Assembly: GCA_934747335.1 (NCBI GenBank)
Contig: CAKVGS010000003.1
Span: 1-64,000 of the forward strand
Direction of reading: 5' to 3'
DNA length: 64,000 nt
Origin: an uncultured Candidatus Melainabacteria bacterium
GTDB taxonomy: Bacteria; Cyanobacteriota; Vampirovibrionia; Gastranaerophilales; Gastranaerophilaceae
The position numbers and the translations under genes are program-made. The notes beneath the pieces were generated by a model. That model made no database searches. It worked only from the letters and a program-made list of their open reading frames with translations, and was not told where the DNA came from. Below are positions 42,397 to 51,304 of this stretch, piece by piece. Numbering within the stretch: position 1 is the first letter of the stretch; every line of letters starts with the position of its first letter.

Positions 42397-43119
42397 TTAT
42401 CTTAATCTCAAAAACGCTTCAACTTTTGCACGAATAGAATTTGACGCATAATCGTCAATGTCAATATAAAGTCCGTTGTACTTATCTGCTAAATATTTAG
42501 CCAATTGAGATTTCGCGCAAAATGCCTGTGCATAAAAGACTGTCGGAACATTTTCTTCGACAAACATTTCTAAGTCTAAATCCGCAGGTGTTCCTGCTTC
42601 CACGCATCTTGTCCAACCGTAGACGTGTGTAGTATTTGGAAATAGTTTTAAGATTTCCAAATCATTTGGCGGAACTCCCCAAAAACCGAATTCAGCAGGG
42701 ACTTGGACTAAATCATCATGCTTGGTCGGTGTGATAATATCGTCCGTAATCATTGTTATTTTGTCATACAAAGGCAAATTACTTGTGCTGATTTTTAATT
42801 CTCGTTTTGGTTCAAGTTTTTCAAAAATCGTTTGAATGACATTAAATCCCATATCCGCAAGAATTTTAGATGCAAACCAACCGCTGTCGCATTTATCTTT
42901 TCCGATTGGCGCAAGAATCAAATCAGGTTTTAAATGAATAGTGTTATCAATAATGTTTCGAATAATTTTGCAATAAGATTCCGGCAAGATATTTGTTTTA
43001 GGGTAATAAAAATCTATGTCCAAATCAATCCATTCTGCATTTGGATAATCTGATTTGACTTTTTTTACCGTATCAGGGTTAGGATACCCCCAAAATCCGA
43101 TTTTTGCTACTTTGTTCAT
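42397..43119 (-). CDS. Unknown 240-aa protein with an internal repeat
   Basis: Cytoplasmic, alpha/beta. KIGFWGYPNPDTVKKVKSDY at the N-terminus resembles EFGFWGVPPNDLEILKLFPN near residue 140, suggesting an internal duplication of a Rossmann-like unit. Other visible motifs are LILAPIGKDKCDSGWF and GWTRCVEAGTPADLD. Family not recognised. TATGAT ends 6 nt before the ATG, with no Shine-Dalgarno and no good -35, so a leaderless start is possible. Confidence 0.55.
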   Translation of the reverse strand: MNKVAKIGFWGYPNPDTVKKVKSDYPNAEWIDLDIDFYYPKTNILPESYCKIIRNIIDNTIHLKPDLILAPIGKDKCDSGWFASKILADMGFNVIQTIFEKLEPKRELKISTSNLPLYDKITMITDDIITPTKHDDLVQVPAEFGFWGVPPNDLEILKLFPNTTHVYGWTRCVEAGTPADLDLEMFVEENVPTVFYAQAFCAKSQLAKYLADKYNGLYIDIDDYASNSIRAKVEAFLRLR

Positions 43120-43140
43120 AAATTAATCATACAATAAAAA

Positions 43141-43320
43141 TGTTAATAATACCCTCTCCCGTCTTTCGGACACCCTCCCAAAGAAAAATAAATGAAAGGG
43201 GAGAGAACTAAAGTTGTTCAAATGTAGGTTGGGCTTTCAGCCCAACAATATAAAAAATATTTTGTTGGGCTGAAAGCCCAACCTACTTGTGTTAATTGAA
43301 CGGAAGAAGGTATTATTAAC
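43141..43320. repeat. Repeat C unit carrying an inserted inverted pair of palindrome A
   Basis: The ends (TAATACCCTCTCCCGTC and GGTATTATTAACT) match 39004-39118. In the middle, two palindrome A copies in inverted orientation (43224-43246 and 43264-43286) form a larger palindrome with an AT spacer, as in REPIN elements. Confidence 0.75.
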
Positions 43321-43396
43321 TTCCATCACCCTGCCAATTGATTCCTACAAAACAAAATGTTATATTAATAATAGAAATAAATTTGAGGAGTTTTTT

Positions 43397-43702
43397 ATGA
43401 GCGAAGAAATTAAAATTAATAATGTAAACGGTGTTGATATTGTCCAATATCAGCCGAAAGGTGTTTGTTGCAAATTAATGCAAATGAGAATCAAAGATAA
43501 TATTATTCAGGATGTAGAATTTGTAGGCGGATGTAACGGCAATCTTAGCGGTATCGGTATTCTTATTAAAGGTATGAATATTAATGATATTGTGCCAAAA
43601 CTAAGCGGTTTGCATTGCGGAAGTCGTCCGACAAGCTGTCCTGACCAATTAACAAAAGGTATCGAAGCTTATTTGAGAGCGAAGAGTGAGGTTAAGATTT
43701 AA
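43397..43702 (+). CDS. TSCPD-domain protein (TIGR03905-like)
   Basis: 101 aa with the name-giving motif CGSRPTSCPDQL near residues 75-86 and further cysteines in KGVCCKLMQM and GGCNGNL, a pattern fitting metal or redox binding. TSCPD domains occur alone in anaerobes and fused to some ribonucleotide reductases; the stand-alone form has no established role. The ATG at 43397 with GAGGAG upstream is preferred over a much longer frame that overlaps repeats. Confidence 0.85.
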   Translation: MSEEIKINNVNGVDIVQYQPKGVCCKLMQMRIKDNIIQDVEFVGGCNGNLSGIGILIKGMNINDIVPKLSGLHCGSRPTSCPDQLTKGIEAYLRAKSEVKI

Positions 43703-43800
43703 TTACGCTAATTGAACGACTATTGTAGGTTGGGCTTTTAGCCCAACAGCACAATTATTGTTGGGCTGTAAGCCCAACCTGCTTGCGAACGACTTTAGTT
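43703..43800. repeat. Second inverted pair of palindrome A
   Basis: Copies at 43725-43747 and 43760-43782 (loops TTTTA and TGTAA) in inverted orientation with a 12-nt spacer, flanked by TTGAACGACT and CGAACGACTTTAG. Confidence 0.8.
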
Positions 43801-43817
43801 CCCTCCCCAAAACAACA

Positions 43818-43845
43818 TTGTAAATTCTCCGAAAAAGTGTATAAT
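43818..43845 (+). promoter_or_regulatory. Predicted promoter of the isocitrate dehydrogenase gene
   Basis: TTGTAA (43818-43823), 16-nt spacer, TATAAT (43840-43845), 37 bp before the start. Confidence 0.55.
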
Positions 43846-43882
43846 ATGTAATGGATTTAATTGAATATTTGTGGAGAATGAC

Positions 43883-44887
43883 ATGAAACGAGTTACATTG
43901 ATTAAAGGCGATGGAATTGGACCTGAAATTACGGATTCAGTGATGAAAATTATTAACGCAGCCGGAGTTGCAATTGATTGGGATGTCCAAACCGCAGGCG
44001 CTGATTTAATAGAAACAGAAGGTTCTCCGCTTCCTCAAAGAGTATTAAATTCTGTTAAACAAAATAAAATCGCTTTAAAATCACCTGTAACAACGCCTAT
44101 CGGCAAAGGTTTCCGCTCTGTTAACGTTCAACTCAGAAAAGAGTTGGATTTATATGCAAACCTAAGACCTTGTTATAATTTACCGAATGTAAAAACTCGT
44201 TATGATAAAGTTGATATTGTAGTTGTTCGAGAAAATACAGAAGATTTATACGCGGGAATTGAACGCCAAGTTGATGAAGATACGGCAGAGAGTATCAAAA
44301 TTATTACAAGAAAAGCTTCAGAAAGAATTGCAAAATTTGCATTTGATTATGCGGTAAAAAATAATCGTAAAGAAGTTTGTGTTGTTACAAAAGCTAATAT
44401 TTGCAAACTTTCTGACGGATTATTTTTGGAATGCGCAAGAAAAATTGCTCAACAATTTCCTCAAATAAAATTTCGTGAAATTCTTGTAGATAATTGTTGT
44501 ATGCAGCTTGTTCAAAATCCAAATCAATTTGACGTGTTATTGCTACCAAATCTTTATGGCGACATCGTTTCAGACCTTTGTGCAGGCTTAATTGGTGGTT
44601 TGGGAATTGCCCAAGGTGCTAATATTGGCGAAGATTACGCAGTGTTTGAACCTGTACACGGTTCTGCGCCTGATATTGCAGGGCAAGACAAAGCAAATCC
44701 TACTGCAATGCTTATGTCTGCGATTGAAATGTTAAATTATATCGGTGAAAATGAGGCAGGAAAGAAAATCAAACTTGCTCTCTTTGATACATTAGACGCT
44801 GGAATTAAGACTGCTGACCTCGGCGGAGGTGCAAGTTGCAGTGAATTTACGCAAGCTATTGTTGATAGACTAACTGTTTTAAAATAA
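43883..44887 (+). CDS. Isocitrate/isopropylmalate dehydrogenase family enzyme, probably NAD-type isocitrate dehydrogenase
   Basis: 334-aa decarboxylating dehydrogenase. Substrate loop around KSPVTTPIGKGFRSVNVQLR, RENTEDLYAG, catalytic Lys in VTKANICKLSDG, and metal aspartates in NLYGDIVSDLCAGLIGG. The loop GSAPDIAGQDKANPTA is the cofactor site; its pattern suits the short NAD-dependent IDH group. The start is ATG 43883 with GTGGAG upstream; an in-frame GTG at 43871 overlaps that site. It would supply 2-oxoglutarate in a partial TCA route. Confidence 0.88.
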   Translation: MKRVTLIKGDGIGPEITDSVMKIINAAGVAIDWDVQTAGADLIETEGSPLPQRVLNSVKQNKIALKSPVTTPIGKGFRSVNVQLRKELDLYANLRPCYNLPNVKTRYDKVDIVVVRENTEDLYAGIERQVDEDTAESIKIITRKASERIAKFAFDYAVKNNRKEVCVVTKANICKLSDGLFLECARKIAQQFPQIKFREILVDNCCMQLVQNPNQFDVLLLPNLYGDIVSDLCAGLIGGLGIAQGANIGEDYAVFEPVHGSAPDIAGQDKANPTAMLMSAIEMLNYIGENEAGKKIKLALFDTLDAGIKTADLGGGASCSEFTQAIVDRLTVLK

Positions 44888-44889
44888 AA

Positions 44890-46053
44890 CTAAGCTCTCA
44901 GTTTTTCAACAAATCTTTTAAATCTTTCCATTGCGATTTTTAAGTTGTCTAATGAGTACGCATAGGATATTCTCAAATACCCTTCGCCGCTTTCTCCAAA
45001 AGCGTTCCCAGGTACGGCGGCAACTTTTTCTTCTTCTAAAAATCGGGTTGCAAATTCTTCGCTTGTCATTCCAAATTCTTTAATACAAGGAAAAACATAA
45101 AATGCACCAAAAGGTTCAAAACACTCTAAATTCATTTCTTTAAAAGCATTTAATAAAAATCTTCTGCGCTGGTTATAAGCTTGGCGCATCATTTTGACAT
45201 CGGCTTCACCATTCTTGAGAGCTTCAACTGCGGCATATTGGCTTGTTGTCGGTGCGCACATAATAGCAAATTGGTGAATTTTTGTCATTTGCTTGATAAT
45301 AGATTCAGGCCCACAGGCGTAACCCAATCTCCAACCCGTCATCGCATAAGCTTTTGAAAAACCGTTAATTAAAATTGTGCGCTCTTGCATACCTTCGATT
45401 GACGCGATAGAAACATGTTCGCCTTTATAAGTAAGTTCGCTATAAATTTCATCAGACATAACGTAAATATCGTGTTTTTTAATCACTTTTGCAATTTTCT
45501 CTAAGTCTTCGCGCTCCATAATTGCGCCTGTCGGATTATTAGGGAATGGCAATATTAAAACTTTTGTTTTGTCTGTTATTGCGTTTTCTAATTCTTCTGC
45601 CGTTAATCTGAATTCGTTTTCGGCTTTAAGATTTATAATCACAGGCTTTGCGCCGGCTAAAATTGTGCAAGGCTCATAAGAAACATAAGCAGGTTGAGGA
45701 ATTATTACTTCATCTCCCGCGTTAACAATCGCCCTTAAACCGATATCAATGGCTTCCGAGCCGCCAACCGTCACAATAACCTCTTTAAGCGGATTATATT
45801 GAATATTTTGTTTTCTTTTTATATAATTACAAATTTCTTCTCTGAGCTCTTTTAAACCAGCATTTGAAGTGTAGAAAGTCTTACCCTTAGAGAGTGCGTA
45901 AATTCCCTCATCCCTAATATGCCAAGGTGTATCAAAATCAGGTTCGCCAACGCCGAGCGAAATCGCGTCTTTCATCTCGCTAACGATATCAAAGAATTTG
46001 CGAATACCTGACGGCTTAATTGTTTCAACCATTTTAGAAAGCGGTTTTGTCAT
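44890..46053 (-). CDS. PLP-dependent class I aminotransferase (aspartate aminotransferase-like)
   Basis: 387-aa fold-type I aminotransferase: VTVGGSEAID, PQPAYVSYEP, FPNNPTGAIM, the Asp in MSDEIYSELTY, the PLP lysine in INGFSKAYAMTGWRLGYACGP (around residue 230), and the terminal RISYAYS arginine. Substrate is not clear; aspartate, aromatic or N-acetyl-DAP donors are possible. It overlaps the Lrp/AsnC gene upstream by 4 bp (ATGA), so the regulator and enzyme are one operon. Confidence 0.9.
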   Translation of the reverse strand: MTKPLSKMVETIKPSGIRKFFDIVSEMKDAISLGVGEPDFDTPWHIRDEGIYALSKGKTFYTSNAGLKELREEICNYIKRKQNIQYNPLKEVIVTVGGSEAIDIGLRAIVNAGDEVIIPQPAYVSYEPCTILAGAKPVIINLKAENEFRLTAEELENAITDKTKVLILPFPNNPTGAIMEREDLEKIAKVIKKHDIYVMSDEIYSELTYKGEHVSIASIEGMQERTILINGFSKAYAMTGWRLGYACGPESIIKQMTKIHQFAIMCAPTTSQYAAVEALKNGEADVKMMRQAYNQRRRFLLNAFKEMNLECFEPFGAFYVFPCIKEFGMTSEEFATRFLEEEKVAAVPGNAFGESGEGYLRISYAYSLDNLKIAMERFKRFVEKLRA

Positions 46054-46532
46054 GGAGTGATAACCTCTCTTTCATCTTCGTGTTTTTTATCAAAAATAGT
46101 TCCGTGGTCTTTGTATTTTTTCAAGATAAAGTGGGTTGCAGTGCTCAAAACGCTATCGAGTGTTGAAAGTTTATCAGATACAAAGTTTGCAATTTCTCTC
46201 AAACTTTTTTCTTCTAATGTTACAAGTAAATCATATCCGCCTGAAATTAAGTACACCGCGCGCACTTCAGGGTAATTATAAATTCTTTCTGCGATAGAAT
46301 CAAAACCTTGTCCTCTTTGTGGTGTTACTTTAACTTCGATTAAGGCTGTAACTTTCTCAATAGAAGTTTTTTCCCAGTTGATTAAAGTGTGATAACCGCA
46401 AATAATTCCTTCTGATTCAAGCTTTGCAATTTCGTTTGCAACTTCGATTTCTTCTTTTCCCAGCAAAACTGCAATTTCATTAATTCCAAGTCTGCTGTTT
46501 TTCTCTATTAGTTGTAGTAGTTCATCTCGCAT
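46050..46532 (-). CDS. Lrp/AsnC-family regulator
   Basis: 160 aa. N-terminal HTH (SRLGINEIAVLLGKEEIEVANEIAKLESEGIICGYH) and C-terminal RAM ligand-binding domain (ALIEVKVTPQRG, VRAVYLISGGYDLLV). These proteins sense amino acids. Translational coupling to the aminotransferase gene suggests it controls that enzyme. AAAAGGAAAC is the ribosome site. The N-terminal HTH is slightly degenerate compared with classic Lrp. Confidence 0.9.
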   Translation of the reverse strand: MRDELLQLIEKNSRLGINEIAVLLGKEEIEVANEIAKLESEGIICGYHTLINWEKTSIEKVTALIEVKVTPQRGQGFDSIAERIYNYPEVRAVYLISGGYDLLVTLEEKSLREIANFVSDKLSTLDSVLSTATHFILKKYKDHGTIFDKKHEDEREVITP

Positions 46533-46560
46533 TTTTGTTTCCTTTTTTATTATTTTGTTC

Positions 46561-46634
46561 CCTCGCCCCTTGAGGGAGAGGGTAGAATTTCAAGTTGAGC
46601 AGTGCGAAACTTAGAAATTCGGGTGAGGGGTGGT
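46561..46634. repeat. Repeat B copy 3 (inverted)
   Basis: Reverse complement of the DUF559-flanking repeat with a few changes: GGTAGAATTTCAAGTTGAGC, AGTGCGAAACTTAGAAATTC, GGGTGAGGGG. Confidence 0.8.
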
Positions 46635-46700
46635 TCAGTAATAACGGTGACTAAAGTTTACCCTATTACTTTTCATTCACCTATTACCTTATTCCCTTAT

Positions 46701-47318
46701 TTATATAAAACTTGTCAAAATCTTTTCTTCCAACTCCGGTCTGTCAATCCCGTTTTCTTTTCCAAGCTCGATACATTTAAGCAACCAAGCCATGTTGCGT
46801 CCTAATGTTCTCATAACTTGCAAGCCTTCCAAATCTTGCATAGCATCTTCTGCTACAAATCCGTGAATATTGTTCCAATAATTTGCAGAAACGACCGGCA
46901 TGTTGCTTATTGTGAAATATTTGTTTAGAATGTCAAAACTTGCTGTTGTTCCTGCGCGTCTTGCTGAAACTATTGCACAGGCAGGTTTGAATTGAAACGC
47001 GGCTTTTCCTGAATAAAATGCTCTATCAAGGAAAGACAAAATTCTGCCTGACGGATGGGCGTAATAAACAGGTGTTCCGAATACAAATCCGTCGCAATTT
47101 TTAGCTTTTTCAACAAATTCGTTTACCACATCATCAATAACACACTTGCCTAATTTTCTGCAAGCTCCGCAGCCGCTGCAATCTTTAAGTTCAGGATTTC
47201 CGAGTTGAAAAATCTCTGTTTCCACACCTTGCTCATTAAGTGTTTTTGCAATTTCACTTAAAGCTGTAAATGTGCAACCGTGAAGGTGTGCGCTTCCATT
47301 TAATAATAAAACTTTCAT
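46701..47318 (-). CDS. Flavodoxin-fold NAD(P)H-dependent oxidoreductase with Cys cluster
   Basis: 205-aa FMN-binding protein: VLLLNGSAHLHGCTFTALSE (phosphate loop), then a cysteine-rich loop (DCSGCGACRKLGKC) found in iron-sulfur flavoproteins, and FGTPVYYAHPSGRILSFLDR. Such proteins reduce quinones or act in anaerobic electron transfer. The C-terminal half is complete. TTGAGGTG precedes the ATG. It stands alone. Confidence 0.88.
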   Translation of the reverse strand: MKVLLLNGSAHLHGCTFTALSEIAKTLNEQGVETEIFQLGNPELKDCSGCGACRKLGKCVIDDVVNEFVEKAKNCDGFVFGTPVYYAHPSGRILSFLDRAFYSGKAAFQFKPACAIVSARRAGTTASFDILNKYFTISNMPVVSANYWNNIHGFVAEDAMQDLEGLQVMRTLGRNMAWLLKCIELGKENGIDRPELEEKILTSFI

Positions 47319-47459
47319 TCTTTCACCTCAATATTTAAATGCCCTTTGGATATTATAATTATTTAAACAAAAGCAAAAAACTTTTTCAAATTAATTGTTG
47401 CACTTACAACATGTTGCATTTGCAACACTCGTGTGATAAAATTTTTCTATACTTTAATG

Positions 47460-47562
47460 TGGATTGCCACGAAAATCTTACAATTTTCTCGCAATGACAT
47501 GGCGTTACACCTTTAAGTCATTGCGAGGAGCAGATAGCCATTTGAAGCGACGAAGCAATCCA
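47460..47562. repeat. Repeat D copy 2
   Basis: Ends TGGATTG and CAATCCA as at 30815-30916; inner TCGCAATGAC faces GTCATTGCGAGGAGC, then GCGACGAAGC. It lies 40 bp before the EmrB-type gene, so it may carry or disturb that gene's promoter. Confidence 0.75.
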
Positions 47563-47601
47563 TAAAAGTATTAATGCAATAAGAATAGGAATATTTTATA
47601 C

Positions 47602-49164
47602 ATGAGCGAAGAAGTAGCAAAAATTGAAAATTTTGATGAAGAGCAATCAAATATAAATCCTTGGCTTACATGTTTGCCGACAATGACCGCAGCATTTATG
47701 TTTGTATTGGACGAAACCATTGCAAACGTAGCCTTACCGCACATGGCGGGAAGTTTTTCGGTAAGTAGAGAAGAATCTATGTGGATTTTGACTTTCTATT
47801 TGATTGCCAGTGGTATTGTAATTCCGATGGTAGGATGGTTTAGCAAAGTCCTTGGTAGAAAAAACTTTTTTACATTAAGTATTATATTGTTTACGGTAGC
47901 TTCTGCCCTTTGTGGTTTGTCAAAAAATTTAGAGACAATGATATTTGCTCGTATATTACAAGGTATTGGCGGTGGCGGTTTACTTCCTATTTCTCAAGCA
48001 ATTTTGATGGAAAATTTTAAGCCACAAGATAGAGGAAAAGCAATGGCTGTGTTTGGCTTGGTAATTGTACTTGCGCCAATTGCAGGGCCTGTATTGGGCG
48101 GTTGGCTTACAGAAAACTGGTCTTGGCCATTTATTTATTTTATTAATATTCCATTTGGTATAATTGCTGTAATTTTATCTAATGTTTTTCTTTTTGATCC
48201 GCCTTATGCAAGAAAACAGCAAAACGTAAAAACAGACGCATTTGGCTTTTTCATGCTTTCTATTTGGCTTTTGACTTTACAAATTGTTCTAGATAAAGGT
48301 AATAATGCCGACTGGTTTAATGCGCCTTGGATTTGTTGGTTATCTGCAATATCTTGCGCAACTGGCTTAGCGTTTTTAATTTCTCAAATAAAAAACAAGG
48401 ATGCGCTTGTTGATTTAAGTGTATTTAAAGATAAAAACTTTTTTGTCGGAACGCTTGTTCAGATTGTAATGCAAGCCGTACTTTTGGCATCAATGGCGAT
48501 TCTCCCACAATTCTTGCAATCGCTAATGGGATATGATGCTTTCAAGAGCGGTTTGTCTATGATGCCGCGTGGTGTTGGTGCATTAACTGCTATGATTTTG
48601 TGTGCTACTCTTGCAAATATTATGGATAATAGAATTCTTGTTATGATAGGTTTGGGATGTATTGCCGGTGCAAGTTGGATGCTTGGCGGTTTAAACTTGC
48701 AAATTTCGACAATGAATATCGCTATTCCAAACTTTTTGTTCGGAATTGGTTTAGGACTTGCAATGATTCCGATTATTACATTATCAATGGCAACTATTAG
48801 TAATGACCAAATGACAAACGCCAGTGGCTTGCAGAACTTGCTTAAAAACCTCGGCGGTGCGTTTGGTACATCCATTGTTGCAACTTTGCTTTCTCGTGGG
48901 GCGCAAAAACACCAATTTATGTTAATTCAGCATTTAACAGATACTGCGCAAAATTACACAGAAAGAGTTCAAGCTTACGGAAGCGCGTTTATGACAACGT
49001 TTGATCCGCATACAGCAACTTATATGGGACAACACACGGCTTATCAATTGTTGATGCAGCAAGCAAATTTATCGGCATTTATTGATGCGTTTAGAATTTT
49101 TGCGGTAGCCGGAATTATTATCACACCGTTGATTTTGCTATTGAAGAAAATTAAAGAAGAATAG
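47602..49164 (+). CDS. DHA2-family multidrug exporter (EmrB-type)
   Basis: 520-aa, about 14 TM helices. Typical DHA2 start MFVLDETIANVALPHMAG, the A-motif-like loop GWFSKVLGRKNFF, and GIGGGGLLPISQAILMENF. EmrB pumps efflux drugs or toxic metabolites, in diderms together with an EmrA adaptor and an outer-membrane channel; neither is adjacent here. TAGGAAT lies upstream of the ATG. Confidence 0.92.
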   Translation: MSEEVAKIENFDEEQSNINPWLTCLPTMTAAFMFVLDETIANVALPHMAGSFSVSREESMWILTFYLIASGIVIPMVGWFSKVLGRKNFFTLSIILFTVASALCGLSKNLETMIFARILQGIGGGGLLPISQAILMENFKPQDRGKAMAVFGLVIVLAPIAGPVLGGWLTENWSWPFIYFINIPFGIIAVILSNVFLFDPPYARKQQNVKTDAFGFFMLSIWLLTLQIVLDKGNNADWFNAPWICWLSAISCATGLAFLISQIKNKDALVDLSVFKDKNFFVGTLVQIVMQAVLLASMAILPQFLQSLMGYDAFKSGLSMMPRGVGALTAMILCATLANIMDNRILVMIGLGCIAGASWMLGGLNLQISTMNIAIPNFLFGIGLGLAMIPIITLSMATISNDQMTNASGLQNLLKNLGGAFGTSIVATLLSRGAQKHQFMLIQHLTDTAQNYTERVQAYGSAFMTTFDPHTATYMGQHTAYQLLMQQANLSAFIDAFRIFAVAGIIITPLILLLKKIKEE

Positions 49165-49191
49165 GAATATAAATCCCATATTTTTGTATGA

Positions 49192-49219
49192 TTGACTTTT
49201 TTGAAAAAAACATTAAACT
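49192..49219 (+). promoter_or_regulatory. Predicted promoter of the EF-hand gene
   Basis: TTGACT (49192-49197), 16-nt spacer, TAAACT (49214-49219), about 40 bp before the ATG. Confidence 0.5.
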
Positions 49220-49259
49220 AGAGAGTGAATAATCACAACTAAACACAAGGAGATGTATT

Positions 49260-49817
49260 ATGAGCAAACGACTAGACGGTTCTTCTTTATTTTCAGGAAT
49301 AAACTCAGGTTTAACAAATTCTTTTTCTCTATTATCAAGTCAGTATACGGATGGATTAACTTTAGAGAATATAAATAAAGCGTTAACAAATACAAATGTT
49401 ACAAATACTACTTATGGTTCAACATTTGCGTCATATCTAAGCTCTAATTTTAACAGCGTAGATAAAAATGGTGATGGCCAAATCACAGCAGACGAAATTC
49501 AAACTCTGATGAATAACATGGCTACGCAAGGTTTGACAAGAGAACAGATAATGTCTTTGGGCGCATCTGCCGGCATGAGTACTTCTTTGCAAGAGACAGT
49601 GCTAAATCACTTTGATGATATTGATGCAAACCATGATGGCAAGGTTACCAACCAAGAAATCAGTGCTTATGGAGTAAATTCAGATATTCAAAAACAAAAA
49701 ATTGCAGATACAAATCGTGTCATTAATAATATGTCATTATATTATGGTGATGATTTGACTGAGTACGAAGGAAGTATGTTAGATTATCGTTACTTGAGTG
49801 ATGATGAAAATTCTTAA
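49260..49817 (+). CDS. EF-hand calcium-binding protein
   Basis: 185 aa with two good EF-hand loops: DKNGDGQITADE near residues 71-82 and DANHDGKVTNQE near 121-132. The Ser/Thr/Asn-rich N-terminus has no classical signal peptide. A second EF-hand protein is at 26699. AAGGAGATG is a strong ribosome site. Function unknown beyond likely calcium binding. Confidence 0.8.
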   Translation: MSKRLDGSSLFSGINSGLTNSFSLLSSQYTDGLTLENINKALTNTNVTNTTYGSTFASYLSSNFNSVDKNGDGQITADEIQTLMNNMATQGLTREQIMSLGASAGMSTSLQETVLNHFDDIDANHDGKVTNQEISAYGVNSDIQKQKIADTNRVINNMSLYYGDDLTEYEGSMLDYRYLSDDENS

Positions 49818-49988
49818 AAGAAAAAAGGGAAAAATGGGAAATTAATAATTGTAGGGACGACAATCGCCGTCCTTTTTATTTTGCTTGAAATTTTTAGGTT
49901 AAATAGATGATGAAACTTTACAAACTTGATTATTTAATAAAAATGTAATAAAATACCATTATTATTTTGTAAGAGGGAATTAGTTGAA

Positions 49989-50528
49989 ATGAAAAAAGCT
50001 TTAATGATTGCATCAGTATTGTTTGTGGCTGTAATTTCTACGGCGTGTATTAACAATATTGCAGTACAAGAGCTTAATAATAAAGCAGCAGAATATATGC
50101 AAAAAGGTGATTATGAATCAGCAATGAACAGACTTCAAGCAAGTTTGGATTTGGATTCTACAATGTATGAAACATACTATAATTTGGGTATTGCATCAAT
50201 TAATGCTAAAAAGTATGAAAAAGCAATTGAAGCTTTTGAAGGCGGTATAAAAATAAAACCTGATTTTGCAGATTTCTATTATTCTCTAGGTGTTGCTCAA
50301 GCAGACTTGGCAGACGAACTTGTAGATGTTACAGAAGATAAAAAAGAAATTACTGAAGAAGATAAATTAAAGGCCGTAGAATTCAAAAAATCTGCAGTAG
50401 AAAATCTTACAAAATACTTAGAATTAAAGCCAACAGCAGAAGATAAGAAAACTATTGAAGAGTTAATCGAAGAATCTAATTCTTTTATAAATGGTGACGA
50501 CAATTCCGCGAAAGAAGATGCTGAATAA
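49989..50528 (+). CDS. TPR-repeat protein, probable lipoprotein
   Basis: 179 aa. Signal peptide KKALMIASVLFVAVISTAC with Cys at residue 20; the -3 residue is Ser, so the lipobox is not perfect. Two to three TPR motifs follow (AAEYMQKGDYESAMNRLQAS, YYNLGIASINAKKYEKAIEA, FYYSLGVAQADLADEL), then an acidic tail. It is translationally coupled to lgt by a TAATG overlap, which fits a lipoprotein. Role may be envelope assembly. Confidence 0.8.
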   Translation: MKKALMIASVLFVAVISTACINNIAVQELNNKAAEYMQKGDYESAMNRLQASLDLDSTMYETYYNLGIASINAKKYEKAIEAFEGGIKIKPDFADFYYSLGVAQADLADELVDVTEDKKEITEEDKLKAVEFKKSAVENLTKYLELKPTAEDKKTIEELIEESNSFINGDDNSAKEDAE

Positions 50529-51301
50529 TGTTCACTTCACCTTCTCAAATTTTATGCACGATTTGTGGTGTTAATATTTATTATTATGGCGTAATTATGG
50601 CGATTGCGATTTCAATCGGAACGCTTTATTCTGATTGGGTAGGAACAAAGTTTTTCGGCTTAAAAAATGAAACCATAATTGATTTAGCGCCATATTTGAT
50701 TATTTTTGGGATATTAGGTGCAAGACTTTATTATTGCGCGCTAAACTATGATTTTTATTTAAGATTCCCGACTGAAATTATTGCGATACGTCATGGCGGA
50801 ATTTCTATTCATGGTGCGATTTTAGGTGGCGCGTTAGGATTATGGCTTTTTAGTATAAGACATAAGATTTCTGCATTAAAACTTGCTGATGTTTGTGCAT
50901 TAGGCTTGCCGCTTGCACAAGCCATTGGAAGATGGGGGAATTTCTTTAATTCAGAGGCGTTTGGACGTCCTACTGATTTACCATGGAAATTATATATAGC
51001 ACCTCAATACAGACCAATTCCGTATCAAGATTGCGAATATTTTCATCCTGCGTTTTTGTACGAAAGTATTTTGGATGTTTTAATTTTTGTTGTTTTAATT
51101 CTCTTGATGAAAAGTAATAAAATCAAAAAAGAAGGAAATATAGCACTTATTTATTTGATTTTATATTCAGTGGTAAGGATTCTTGTTGAGAACGTTCGTA
51201 TTGATTCGGTTAAATACCTTTTTGGCTTGCCTGTTGCAATCTGCGTGTCTGTTGGTATAATTATTGTATCGACATTCATTTTAATTAAAAGAAAGGGCTG
51301 A
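50528..51301 (+). CDS. lgt: Prolipoprotein diacylglyceryl transferase
   Basis: Inner-membrane enzyme that lipidates prolipoproteins. 257 aa with several TM helices and the Lgt signature GGISIHGAILGG (~96-107) and the conserved GRWGNFFNSEAFGRPT (~137-152), whose Arg and His-type residues are essential in E. coli. It is coupled to the TPR gene upstream and followed 3 bp later by the Skp-like gene, making an envelope-biogenesis operon. Confidence 0.96.
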   Translation: MFTSPSQILCTICGVNIYYYGVIMAIAISIGTLYSDWVGTKFFGLKNETIIDLAPYLIIFGILGARLYYCALNYDFYLRFPTEIIAIRHGGISIHGAILGGALGLWLFSIRHKISALKLADVCALGLPLAQAIGRWGNFFNSEAFGRPTDLPWKLYIAPQYRPIPYQDCEYFHPAFLYESILDVLIFVVLILLMKSNKIKKEGNIALIYLILYSVVRILVENVRIDSVKYLFGLPVAICVSVGIIIVSTFILIKRKG

Positions 51302-51304
51302 TTT

